DNA from: Ciona intestinalis
Taxonomy: Eukaryota > Chordata > Ascidiacea > Phlebobranchia > Cionidae
DNA length: 64,000 nucleotides
Direction: 5' to 3'
NCBI RefSeq assembly: GCF_000224145.3
Contig: NW_004190338.2
Span: forward strand, 62,001 to 126,000
Shown: positions 27,324-39,900 of the stretch, one piece after another
Position numbering within the stretch: the stretch's first letter is position 1
Layout of the letters: each line of letters begins with the position of its first letter
Program-made: the position numbers and the translations under genes
Notes under the pieces: generated by a model
The model's input: only the letters and a program-made list of their open reading frames with translations
Told to the model about the DNA's origin: nothing
The model's database searches: none

Positions 27324-27341
27324 CGGTTTCTATAGAAACCG
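27324..27341. promoter_or_regulatory. RFX X-box-like palindrome upstream of AK8
   Basis: A perfect 18-base palindrome, cggtttctatagaaaccg, lies 67 bases before the AK8 ATG. Its 14-base core gtttctatagaaac differs from the X-box consensus GTTNCCATRGNAAC at one position. RFX factors drive ciliary genes through this site, and AK8 is an axonemal enzyme in other animals. Confidence 0.55.
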
Positions 27342-27399
27342 CGGCCTTCGTTCTAAACAATATTTTATTAAGTTTACAAATTAAAAAGCTTTTAATTAT

Positions 27400-27407
27400 A
27401 GTTTGAA
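27400..27407 (+). promoter_or_regulatory. Probable trans-splice acceptor of AK8
   Basis: gcttttaattatag ends in AG at 27400-27401, with a pyrimidine-poor but U-rich lead. Only 6 bases (tttgaa) then separate it from the ATG. Ascidians add a short spliced leader to many transcripts, and an AG this close to the start fits that. A conventional 5' UTR intron is the alternative. Confidence 0.4.
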
Positions 27408-30400
27408 ATGGATGCTACAAAGAAACCACTTCGAATTCCGCCGAGTTTTGGTGTTTACGCCGAAGAACATGGAATATTTGATATGTACAAAGTAAGCATA
27501 TTTAATTTGTTTTTAACATTTATTCGATTTTATCTCCTATTATTATTTATATTCCAGAGGCTATTATGTCAACTAATAATCGATAAACCTGTAGAGCCGC
27601 TTCAGTATTTGATAGATTGGTTAAAAAGAGATAACAGCAACAGTAAGTACAATAAACACTTGGCATTCCTGTACTAATATTGGGATTATCAGCTTTGACA
27701 AAATTTTCTTCTACAGTTTCAAAAATTGCTGTCATTGGGCCACCAGCCAGTGGAAAGAGTGGAATTGTAAGTATATGAATGAATCGTATACTTGGAAATG
27801 TATATAATTTATTGAGGCATCAGACCACAGATAAAAATGCCTTTCTTGTGTAAATTGTTTTGTAAAACACATTAACATTCGCACAACGGTGTCTTCTCTT
27901 TGGAATCTAGACATAATTAAAACTGCAAGCAGTAATTCAGTAATATAAAGACAAAACTGTACTCCTATTTTTTGTATTTTTATTTGGTTTGGTTGCAATG
28001 TCATGCTTTTTGATGTCCCGCAAAATGGCGTAAAAACATTTTTAGCTATTTCTAATATTACAGTATGCTCAGTGGCAAAAAGAGCAAACTTAGAAACAAT
28101 TCTGCTCCTAAAATTGCCTGTGTAATACACATAATTGAGACTGAGAGCACTGATACAATTATTGCTTTTAAAGCACATGCACCCAAATCTTAAAGCACAT
28201 GCACCCAAATCAAAACCTGCAGCAACCAACTTAAATAGTTAGTGTCATGAAAAATCCAATTGAAAGATTCTTCCAAAGCGTTTTAATACATCCCTTGTAA
28301 ACAACAGAGCAAAGTGATGAGCAAGACAATCAACTCAGTTCACATCACTTCTGATGTTTTACTTGATGATGAATTATCAGATGCTGCAAATGAAGCGAAG
28401 AAATTAATCAGTACTTCCCAAGCTGTTACAGACAAATTATGGGTAATTGATCTATTATACTATAAGTTCCTGTGACCCCGTTTAGAAAGCATGGTACTTT
28501 TTATTAGTATCGTAACCTAGTGGTTACTGCTATTATCTATGGGTCAGAGGATTCCGGGTTCGGGGCTGTATACCCCCCTTGTTGTAAACATTTTTGTGTT
28601 TTTGGACAAGCGAGTGATATAATGTCAGAGCTGGGCCTATAGGTTGGGATAAATAAGTGATATACATTTAGTTATGAAGTGTTAAATTGTTTGGGGGTCC
28701 CACAATAGGTAAAAACAATCGCATGAGATAAATCCTTAGTGTAATATTTTGTTTTTTACCTAAAATTCCCGCAGTTTATAATTTAAATGATTTCGAAGAA
28801 AATCTCCACACAAGGTAGGCTTACTGATAATCACGCTTGTAAATAAAATTGTAAAAGAAAAATCTTAATTATCTGTAACCAGTTGAACCAAATCTGTTTT
28901 ATATTCTACAAGTTTTTTAGCGCTAATTTTAATAAAGGCAATTTCTTAACTAAGGTTCAAATGATTGAGGAACGTCTGAAACGTAAAGATTGTCTACGTC
29001 GTGGGTTTGTGCTAGAGGGATTTCCCCAAAATAGAGAACAAGCCATCATGCTACAAGCCAATGGTTTAATGTTGAAACATCTTGGTAAGAATTTGATTCA
29101 TACTGACTTTGGACGGTTGTTGTTTAGATCTTTATATTTAAGATAATAAGGTTTACATTGTTGAAAGCCATTGATCCTGTTAAGCGATAAAAATGGAGTT
29201 TATAACTGTGCTTACAGTTTTGTTTATTTGCAACACATTTTTTAAAGTTAAAAGTTCTGTGCAAAATGTGTATATTTCAAAGTATTTCTGGTAAAAAGGT
29301 ACTTAAAAAATTGATTCAACAGAGGGTAGGCGAACTAAATGACAAATCTACTATTTTACCAAAAGTACACTGTTTAATAATTACATTATGCCTGGTAAAA
29401 TCTGAAACAGGATTTTAATAGTTGTTACATTTTTGTCCAATTGGAACCTCGCCCCCTTGGCACAATAGTAAGCTGCACGCCTACAACCTAGAGATTACAG
29501 ATTCAAGGCTCGATGCTGTGTCTTTGGGCAAGAAACTTACCAGCAATTGCTCCAACCCAATGATAACTTATAGTTTGTCTAAATTGCCACTAATATAAAA
29601 ACATTACATAAAATATAGTTACATTTATGGTAACTTGAAGCGGGCACGAGGTGTATGAAACAGATTACCTGGGTTATTACGACTGTCTTTGCTCTGTCAC
29701 ACAAGAGTAAAATAAGTTACATTAATTAGTTCAATTTCCAAATCAAAAGTTTTAAATAAAAATTTATACCAACAATTTCCCAGTTGTTCTGGATGCTCCA
29801 AACACTGTGTTGGTTGAAAGGCAAGCTGGGAAACGAATTGATCCAACCACTGGAGATGTTTATCACACAACATTTGACTGGCCACAAGATTCAACTGTAC
29901 AAGCTCGACTGCTTGTACCAGAGGGAATTTCAGAAACAGAAACTCGGGACAGATTGGTCAGTACTTGTTTTTTTTTTAAATAACCCTTTAAATTTTGTTT
30001 TGTTGGACCCATAATGACAATTTTTACATTATAAAAAAATCATGAAATTCTTACCTAGAAAATTACTTTTGTTGTACCTCCTGAGCAGACACGCGGTGTG
30101 TGAAACAGAATATCATAGTTATAACGACTGCCATGCAAGATAAACTACAATCATTCATCTTTCACTTAACAATGTTAGCATACTGAGATTATAGTTATTA
30201 CTTAACGGTCACGTCTTTTATCCAAAACATTATTTCTTTCTTTTTTTATCAATAAGCGTGTTTTAATAACTGTTGTTTTACCGTTACAACCCGTCTTTTT
30301 GCTTTTGTTAACTCTCTTGTTTTTCGTTATCGTGACCGAAGCGACGAAATAAATTTCATTCATTCATTCACTTTACTTACGAATTTATGACACCTTTTTT

Positions 30401-33400
30401 CAGAATGAATATTCTCGAAACATAGATGGCGTGTTAGCCACTTACCCCCACATACACAAACTGATCAACGCTGATCAACCCAAAGCTGATGTCCTTGCAC
30501 AGGTAATTTATAAACTAAAATGAATACTTTTCTTTAAGTTTAAAATATCCTGGTGGTCCAAAATCAACTAACATGTACTTTTTCCCCTTGCAAACTACGT
30601 AAAACAGTTTCACAGTAGCCAAGTTTACATTTTTACCGGAAGAGCTATTTATTTATTACAATATGCGTAGTGGCAATAACAGCAGAATTTTTTAGTCCCC
30701 TGGAAGCAAATACAAAAAGGGACTCTATAAAAACGTCACCATTTTTGGACCTAACGATTTTGATTTTCATACCAATTGTATTAATATTACATACTAAAAT
30801 AAACAACTTAAATTCTAGACAATATTTACAAAAAGTTATTAATACACATTACATAGACCTATAACTACACAGACCTATATTACATTACACAGACCTATAA
30901 CTTTATAAACACACAACTACGAAGTGAAGCTCCCCACACACCCCGCATCGTGCTCATCGGAGCTACTGGTAGTGGCAAAAGTTGTATCGCTCAAAGATTG
31001 GCAACAAAATATAAAATTGTAGACGGTAAGCAACAAAAATTATTTAAAAATCCCTTTAAAAATTATTTAAAAATTCCTTAAAAAAGTTCTTTTATCTCTT
31101 TGGTTAAAGTGGGTAATAAAAAAATGTCAAAAAAAAACAAAAAAAGTAGAGAAGAAGTGATTAAATGATATGAAATAATATTTATTAATGTTTTTACTCC
31201 TTATAGGATAAAAAAATGTGAAATAAAAAAAGAAATAGCCCATTACCCTAATACTTACTATCAACTCAATGGTTTTTAGTATCATGTGGTACGCTGCTGA
31301 AGGAGCAAGTTGCAAATAATACAAAGATGGGAGAAGCTCTCCGTGAGTTTGTGAGCGGGGGAGAGAGGGTTCCAAACTCTCTCGTTACCAAAGTAGTTGC
31401 CGATCGACTGATGCAGCTCGACGCTTCCTCTAGGGGATGGGTGCTACATGGATACCCGCTTACAAGGGATCAAGCTGAAGTATGTTTGTATGGAATTGTT
31501 TAACCAATGCAGTAGCTTAACAAGTAGTGCTTGTCTTGAAACCATAGGATACTGGTGTTGTGACCTAATTACAAGCTTCAATAATATATGCTTTATTGGA
31601 CTGCATCTGCAAACGCACACAACAGTAAATACACGAAGCGCACAGTATATACAACGTAATTCTAAGGTACTACATTCATACTCAACACAACAACCTTCGC
31701 ATACTATTACTATAATACAGTGAACACTGCAGCACGATAAGTCTAACACAAGGAAAGAAGCAAGCGGCGGCAAGGCAATCTCGGGCAACATACGCTTAGA
31801 GCGCGTATGATAAGTCTACAGTGAGCAGACACGATAACAGTTTACAACAACTGGGTTCAATGCTTGACATTGATAGGCTAGGTCTTCTGACAAGGACTTC
31901 ACCTATATACAATGTGGTTATTTATTTTCAAAGCTTAGAATATGTGGGGGAATTTAATGATCTCGCTTCCAACGAATACCTTTGCATACAAGAATCTTGT
32001 CTTTAGTCTTGCTAGTATGAAAGCATTTGCAAAATGTGTAATTTCCAGAGTTAATATAGCAATATCCACAGATGAATTTTGCACAGTTGTATCTTACTTC
32101 TCTAGTTTCTGTAAGCATTTTAGATTCACTTTATAATTGAAATACATGTTGATCACCAGGGCTTATTTGATGCTGGTTTGCAACCAAACAGAATTTACTT
32201 TTTTGACATCCCAGATGATTGCGTCATTGAAAGACTTTGCTACAGAATTACCGACCCTATCAGTGGAGAAAGGTTTGTGAAGTTTGCTTTTGTATCTTTG
32301 GCATTAAATTGAATGCATTGTTACTACATGAATTTAACCTATCGTGTGGCGGAACAGTTTTTGGACACGGTTGTTCTGTTTCATACACCTCATGCCTGCT
32401 TGCGATTTACCATGCATGTTACTTTGTGGGTGAATGTAATAAATGAATGTAACTTACTTTATCCTCGCGTGACCGGAAAACGACAGTCGTTATCACACAG
32501 GTTTAACACCTCGTGTCAGCTTAAGAGTTACCAAGTATGTTACTTTGTGGGTGATTATTTTTTTGGATTTTTTTTGTTTTTTTATGTATGGCCGATAATT
32601 TGGACAACCCACTAGTGACCAGTTGGAGCAATTGCAGTTAAGTGTCTTCCCCAAGGACACAAACGCCCACAATGGTAGCAGCATCGAACCTTAAACTCAT
32701 TACCTCTGGGTTACAGGCACTAACCACTTTTGGGATTTTTTTTAATTTGTTGTATCGCTCATCACTTGTACAACCATTAGTGACCACTGGACATTATAAG
32801 TGTGTTTATGATTCATTTTACAGGATACTTAACTTTAATTGCTCTGACCCAATAGTAACTACTGAGTTATCCAACTTGTCAGTTATGCAGAAGGAAAAAC
32901 ACAATCACCTACAAAGTAACATATTTCTCTCCACACAGGATAAATGTAACAAACATAATAATATATATCTTTCAACCACAGATACCATACATTGTACAAC
33001 CCTCCAAGATCCAATGATGTCAAACAAAGGTGTCTTCAAAATTATAAAGACAGTCAGAACAACGTGAGGCAATTGCTGAACGAATATCATTCGTATGCTG
33101 AAGAGCTCACAGATTATTACTCAGAAGAAGGGGTAAGACCTTTTATTTACTTTTTCTTGATTATCATTTTTGCTTTGCAAACAAATTTTGTCATATCACA
33201 TTTCTTTTGCGCTTCAGCTTTTTCTGTTGCAGATGGTTTTTACCAGTCATTATAAGTGCCCTGAAATTGTGTAAAGACCTTTTTATCCATTTTGTACAAT
33301 TTTTGTTGACAAAGATATATTTGTCCTTCACATAACATCATAACCCAACACCATTTTTTTGTTTAAAATCCAATTATTTACAATGTGATAAATTCCATGC

Positions 33401-33597
33401 TGGCACGAGATATAAAACTGTCATGTTGTAACAACCATTGTTGCATTGCCACCAAAGAATAAACAAGTTACTTTTATGCATTGTTTTTTCAGGCTCTTCG
33501 CATCAATGCAGATCAAGACCCGCAGACAGTATTCGAATACGTAGAAAGTACTTTGGTCAACCCATTACCAGGTCATCTGGGTCAAAAAGACTACTAA
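27408..33597 (+). CDS. AK8: Adenylate kinase 8, double-domain
   Basis: Catalyses AMP + ATP = 2 ADP; in other animals AK8 acts in cilia and flagella. Twelve exons: 27408-27491, 27558-27642, 27717-27766, 28308-28442, 28955-29084, 29784-29956, 30404-30502, 30893-31025, 31280-31479, 32160-32272, 32982-33132, 33493-33597, giving 485 residues (human 479), with every phase closing. The start [14 protein letters not shown] matches the vertebrate N-terminus. Kinase domain 1: P-loop [13 protein letters not shown] region [34 protein letters not shown]. Kinase domain 2: P-loop [44 protein letters not shown]. It ends [17 protein letters not shown]. In the first NMP motif the usual DG is EG. Polyadenylation signal AATAAA at 33679-33684; it converges with SMC1. 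An X-box-like site upstream fits ciliary control. Confidence 0.97.
28508..28670 (+). repeat. Second tRNA-like SINE family, AK8 intron
   Basis: gtaacctagtggttactgct looks like an A-box region and gaggattccgggttcgggg like a B-box region, followed by ggacaagcgagtgatataat. The body differs from the common SINE, so this is a separate and poorly preserved family. Confidence 0.4.
29452..29728 (+). mobile_element. SINE, full length, in an AK8 intron
   Basis: A tRNA-like head (ggcacaatagtaagctgcac, then attacagattcaaggctcg) is followed by tgtctttgggcaagaaactt and a tail with tgggttattacgactgtctt. It shows the undisturbed sequence atttatggtaacttgaag at the point where a MITE entered the copy at 22480. 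Confidence 0.8.
30060..30160 (+). mobile_element. SINE tail fragment in an AK8 intron
   Basis: Only the 3' part is left (acacgcggtgtgtgaaacag, then gttataacgactgcc). Unrelated AT-rich sequence with cattcattcatt follows to 30370. Confidence 0.5.
31556..31790 (-). mobile_element. Possible solo LTR in an AK8 intron
   Basis: On the minus strand the segment begins tgttgcccgag and ends ggtcacaaca (TG...CA with short inverted ends), and it has an AATAAA about 40 bases before the end. No matching target duplication was found at the flanks, so the call is weak. The 115-codon minus-strand open frame here (31444-31791) shows no domain. Confidence 0.3.
32345..32735 (-). mobile_element. SINE plus SINE fragment, tandem, in an AK8 intron
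   Basis: A fragment (cacggttgttctgtttcata to gttactttgtgggtga) abuts a longer copy that starts aatgaatgtaacttactt near 32446. The longer copy runs through tgtcttccccaaggacacaa to a worn head near 32735. Same orientation, head lost or degraded. Confidence 0.65.
33395..33480 (+). mobile_element. SINE tail fragment in the last AK8 intron
   Basis: Recognisable from ccatgctggcacgagatata to aataaacaagttac. It ends just before the pyrimidine tract of the last AK8 exon. Confidence 0.5.
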
Positions 33598-33678
33598 CAA
33601 CTCTCGTGCGAACATTTATTGGCAGTTAAACATAACAACATGTAACATGTATGTACAAACTGTATTCCAAGAACATTT

Positions 33679-33684
33679 AATAAA
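33679..33684 (+). terminator. AK8 polyadenylation signal
   Basis: AATAAA 82 bases after the AK8 stop. The facing SMC1 signals on the minus strand (33832-33827 or 33869-33864) are about 150 bases away, so the two genes end tail to tail. Confidence 0.7.
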
Positions 33685-33826
33685 CTTTTCAACTTGGGAT
33701 GTTTTATGTTCAAGCCTCGATTTGTTCCGGATAACATGACAGATCAAGACTGATAACCCGACTTGAAATGCAGCCGTCAATTTGCTGTAATTGTACTGTT
33801 TATAAAAGATGCTTTTATAGTAAGGT

Positions 33827-33832
33827 TTTATT
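33827..33832 (-). terminator. SMC1 polyadenylation signal (candidate)
   Basis: AATAAA on the minus strand, about 165 bases beyond the proposed SMC1 stop. A second AATAAA at 33869-33864 is an equal alternative. Confidence 0.5.
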
Positions 33833-33995
33833 GTGACCTTTAAGAAACTGACATATGTTAGTCTTTATTTTGTCTGGTATAAATTGTTGCCAATTGATTT
33901 GTGGTGGTATATACTTAGATATTTAGTTAAACAATTTTTTACCAAATCTGACTAGGTTCATAACCTATTTAATATAATTGAAAATACAGTCTGCT

Positions 33996-36900
33996 TTAGG
34001 ATAACAATGTGTGAGTCTAAAAGAAAGTTAGTATTTGTTTTCAATATAGTACAAAAGTAGGACTAGTACAGTAATAAGAATGATTTTCAAAAAGGATTAA
34101 ATAATAATATGATGCTTTTTGCATGGCTAGCACGAGTTATTACTTTATAGATATAGTAGGGTGGAAGAAGATGGGACAGCTTTTCATTCTAATTTCACTT
34201 CCAATTTGGTGGTAAACAAAGAACATTCCAAGAATTATAAAACCGTATCCTCACGACTCTCATAGACCGTTGTTAATTATTTAAAACACGATCAGGATAT
34301 TTGGATATCATGTGTTAAAGGTGTCCCATCTTAACCCACCCTACTATACGACACATAATAGAGCCCAGTGTCCCAATCGGACCCCCCATGTTACAACCCA
34401 AAAATTGTCCTACAGCACACAGATTAATAACCAATGCCAGTCTAAAGTAAATATCAGTATTAGGTTACCTGAGGATAAATACCAACTAACGCATCAACTC
34501 TGTTGTAGAATTCCTCCTTTAGTGATATCACGATACATTGGACTCGGTTTGACATTTGTTTGATATATTCCGCTACTTTACCAATGTTTGTGTTGTCTGA
34601 AATAAAAAAAATTAAAAGAAGAAAAAAATGTTTATTGTTCTAGCCAAACACCTATAGAACTATTGTAAATGCAATATACTAACCGATTAAAGAAATAACT
34701 GTATTAAAAAAGTACACCTTATGTAGAGTGTTTATAGAGTTCACACTATATATATTAGGGTGGGGGAAGATGGGGCAACTTTAGCACAGAATACCAAAAT
34801 ATCCTGATCGTGTTTAAACAATCAAACAGTCAATGGGAGTTATTTTAATTTATTGAAATATATTTGTTACCAAATGGAACGAGAAAATAGAATGAAGAAG
34901 TTTCCCATCTTCCCCATCCTACTATAATTATCTATAAATTAAAAAAAATCACCCACAAAGTTACACACGCGGTAATTTATTAGCTAACACAATGTGTATG
35001 AAACAGAACACCCATGTTATAACGACTGTCGTTGCCCCACCACGTGATTTAATGAATTACACTCATTCAAGTTATGAAATATGCGATTTACCTAAAGCAG
35101 CATCTATCTCATCCAACACAAAGAAAGGCGAAGGTTGATAATCATGAATGGCAAATATAAGAGCGAGGGCAGCAACAGTTTTTTCACCACCAGATAAATT
35201 ATCCATCGGTCGAAATCGCTTTCCTGGTGCTACGCAGTTGTAGGTTATACCTGGGGAAAATGATTGAAAGGAAATTAAATAGCAATGAATGTATATATAT
35301 ATATATTAATTATATATATATATATATTACTGTGGGGTAAGATGGATANNNNNNNNNNNNNNNNNNNNNNNNNNNNNNNNNNNNNNNNNNNNNNNNNNCA
35401 TTGAATATGAGTATATAATTATGTAATCATCCTTTGTTTACTACCAATTGGAACGATAAAAGAGAATGAACCATAGGCCTCTCTGCCTCAACCTTTTAAA
35501 CATTAAGAGATATTGAGATAAGTTTGCAAATATTTTAGTGACTTGCAATTTCCTGTTAGGCAGTGACATATCAAACATGTTTGTTAAATGAATGCAGTGT
35601 ACAGAATGTTGGCACTTGTCTGTGACATTTAAAAAATTATAAATACAATTTTTTGAAAGTATTGCCTTATAGGAAAAGTTAATTAATTTGATAAGTAATG
35701 AGAATAAATAGCTAAATGCAAAAATTTGAATTACATTTGCTTAATAACTTGTGGCCCAACCTTACCTTTATATGACCCAAGTTGCAGCTGATATATAAAT
35801 AACCTAAATACAATTACAGCTTCATACCTTCCAAATATGGTTCTTCTGTATTCTCTGGTCCTAGAAAAGCCTGTGCGCTATTATTTCTTGATAAATCTTT
35901 GTAAATGTCATCAATTTTAGTTGCCACATAATCGAAGCATTGGTTAAAGTGTTCCACACGCTTCTTTTTAACCATCTCAAAATCCTTGAACACATAAAAA
36001 AAAATTTTTTTTCTGCTACCGGGCATAGTATAAATAATATGGTAGGGCGGGGGAAGATGGAACACCTTTTTATTCTATTTTTCCATCCCATTCGTTCTTA
36101 AACAAAGAAAATTCAAAGAAATATAAAAGCGTTTTTTCACAGCTGCCATAGACAGTTGTTAATTATTTAAGACACGATCACAATATTTGGATATTATGTA
36201 CCAAAGGTGACCCGTCTTACCCCACCCTACTATATAGTATTGGCTCATCTGGTGTAAAAACGTAGTGTACTTCCAACTGCCATAATTTCGCTGATGAGTC
36301 TCGCCAAATGGCAGACAAAACGTTGGAAATACACTACGTTTTTATACCAAATGAGCCACTAATATATTATTGACATAAAAACAATTTAAGAAAATCTACA
36401 ATGATTTGGAGACGAAACCATCTTGCACTTTTGCTTTTGTGTTTTAATACTGTAGAGTAAGGTTAATGCCATTTTTTCCTAACGCCTTTTAAACAATTAA
36501 CATTGTTGATTTAGAGTGGTAAGGATATGATTACTGTTATTTAATTCTAAAAAAAAATATTTTTTTATTACTACCAAATGGGACGAAAAAAGAATAAACC
36601 ATCTTACCCAACCTAAATTTTTTTTGCAATATTAAACAATCAGCCAAATATTTATCAAGGAATGACTGACCACCACTTAATTTAACAGCCTTAATATTTA
36701 GGCCAGCTTGAAGCCTTAGCTTTTCGAAGATATTCAAAAAGTAACTGATACTCAAACTCGCATTACCTGTCTGTGTTTACGAGCCCGTTTCCTGTAGCTG
36801 TCGAACTGATCCTTCGATTCATGATATTGTCGCTTAACTTCATCAAGATGAGAGAGTGCTTTCATGTTCGGGGCAACGAATCGTTGAATTGTTGATGATA

Positions 36901-39900
36901 AATCATTCATGCGCGACTGCAAGCGCTCTCCTTCACGCTTCACTTCATCAAGCTCTAAATTCTAAACGTTGGAAAAAAAAACGCAATTATTTTTTTTTTT
37001 TAATTTTATTGAATAAAATCACAATTAATTTTTGGTTACTTTTTTCCTATAAAAACCAGTAAAAATGTTTTAGAAAAAAATAAAGAAAAAATTAGGTATA
37101 GTTTGTGTTACCCGTAAATCAGATGGTAGTTTTCGATAATCAAGCTCCAACTTTGCTTCTTTATCATAAACGGCGCTCGTACTTTGACTTAATGCATTGC
37201 TGGATTCGGACAAATGTTCCTGCAATTTTTAGACAAATTTGTAATCAGGAGGTTTCCTCCAGAAGTTAAAAAGAAAGAAAGTAGAAGAAAAGGCATGAAC
37301 CTATTTCAAGTTGACTTTAAAGCTTTTTTTTTATTATACTAAACTAACGAATAAAAATGTTCCCGAGCTCAGTGTCCAAGCCAGCATATATGTATTGTTA
37401 TGGGTTATAGTTTTTTTTCAGCACTGCAGTTGTACACCTTAAAACAGTTTGTCACTGTTGTTAACAAGCAAGTTTAATTTATATTACATTCCCTATATTA
37501 TACAATAAGGTTTTCTCATGACGACTATGAGTATAACTGCATTTTAATAAAGTCACCACAGATTTTTGTTAAAATTTATTTATCAGTAAATATTGGAACT
37601 AAACTTGTTTCAAAGAAATGTGCACAAAATAGTCCCTGTCTTCATTTTAAATTTTGAGGCCCATATCTCACTAAATAGGCTAAATTCAAAAACAAAATGC
37701 GGGGGGGGGGGGGAGTTTTATTCCAAAAAATTTCAATTGTTTTTTGGTTCTAATTAATTTTTTTGGGGGTGTCAAAGGGGGGTTGCGACACCCTAAAACC
37801 TTCTGGCTGCGCTACTGTACATGGAAATTTTAAAAGTGCATACATGGAAATTTCAAATGCAAAATAAGACGACTCACCGATTCATCAATGTCGTCCATCG
37901 TTCCTCTTTTCATTGGAAGAGAAATATCTTCCATCTTACATTGCTGGAGGAGGGAGTGTTTTTGTTCCCTCTTCTGTTCAATCTTTAACTCCTGAGATGT
38001 GATCACCTTTTGGAACTGAGCCATTTCCTGTAAGCAAAACATTAAAAAGTTTTTTAGAATTTTTAACTTTTTTAAAAAATTTCCCCTCATAATTTTTTTT
38101 TTAAATATACTAAATTAATATTTTTTTAAACAACCAAAAATTTAATTTTAGCCACTTTATTCATATTTTGAGAAATACAAGTTTTGAACATTTTGTAGTT
38201 TTACCACCAGACATATGTTTATGATCTCAAATAAATTTGCTCCATATCATTTGAAAAGTCTTGCCACAGTACAATTTTAACCAGAGCAGATGAAAAATTA
38301 AAAATATAGTCAGGTGCGTAAATAGTACAAAAAACAACTGGCCTTTGCCCAAATTGCGTGCTGTGAGGCACCCAAACTCGCTTTTTCTCTCTAAATATTG
38401 CATGGCGCGCGTCTGCCTATTGAATTATATTTTAAACATAAAAATGTGCCTAAATTTGTGTTCGTTAACAGACCTAAAATGCACCTATTTACCATCCTGA
38501 TAGTATAATTTAAGCCACAGATTCACTTCTTAATTTAATTAATATAACTTAATCTGTATTTTTCAGTTTATATATAATATAGGTTCTTTATAGCCAATTG
38601 AATGAAATTTAAAAAATTACTCTTTCCGCACTTTGTTTTTTTGTTGTAAAAAGTAGTTTTCCACACAAAACAAAAAAACAACAAAAAAGAAATCATTTAT
38701 TAAATAAATCCATTTAGCCAATGCAATTTGCAGAGTACAATGGAATTTTATTCTTTCAAAAAATCCCAAAATACAAAATTTAATATATATATATTACCTT
38801 ATTGAGTTTCCCAAGGTCTTTTCTCACATCTTCAATTTCCGTTGTCTTCTCATCACAATCTCGTCTCTTCTGTATTTTCTTTGACTTTACTTCTTGAAGA
38901 GCATTTTCAGTCTCTTGGATTAACTGAGGAAATGTTTTACACATAATGCAAAATCTTTACATTTTTCAAGCCAGTTGTTATTAAGTTAAGCGTCAAAACA
39001 ACCTGGTGCTTGTTTAAGTTTGAAAAGTATGACACGCTACTAAATTTTGAAAAATTGTACAGCTTTTTTAATAAAAAAAAACAAATAAAGAATAGTTTAA
39101 AAGAGACAACTATTTTTTCTCCAAAAGAGTTTTAAAATTACCTTCATTGCTTTTTTCTCTTCCTCTTTATGATGGCTTATATTTGCTTCATCATTTTTAA
39201 TCATTTCTCTCCATTTCTCCACATTCTGATTTGTATCAAGCGAGTTCTCATATTCCAATTGGTTTGTTACACGAGATTTCTGGTTATCGAATTCCAACCT
39301 GGATAAGGAGGTATGATTTAAGTAGCGCCGGATAGAGAGAAGGGGAAATCGCCCACTAATGATTTTAATTTTTTGAGTTGTTTCCAGTGTTTAAATTTTA
39401 TTTTTATTATTTATTAGATTTAAACATATATAATTATTTGATTGTTTAAAAAACATAGTTACAATGACTAGTTTTTGTTTTAGAAGGTTTAGTCATTGCC
39501 ACTAGATAAAACAACAACACTTGGATACAATGCTTAACGGAATAGAAAAGTCACGAATATTGCTCCAACCCATTGATAGCCACAAAATAAATAGCTACAG
39601 TAACATGTTATGGTATAAAATAATATGGTAAAATATGGTAATTAGATGGTAAAACAGTCACATATGCTGTAACTCAAAAGCAGGCAATAGAGTTGTATGA
39701 AACAAACCACCCATGGTATACTAATTGTCCTTATCAGTTTACGCAATACATTTTAAAAAACAATGGATGTTTCAATGTCTAATATCAGGATAATGTAATT
39801 TTTTGATTAATTAATATTTCATCCATATATTATTTAGAAGTCACCTCTTTTTCAAAGTCTCCTGTTGTCTTCTTAATTCTCTCTCCTCGTAAACACGAAT

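Noticed and set aside
31444..31791. 115-codon minus-strand open frame in an AK8 intron
   Set aside because: It overlaps an LTR-like repeat and has no recognisable domain.
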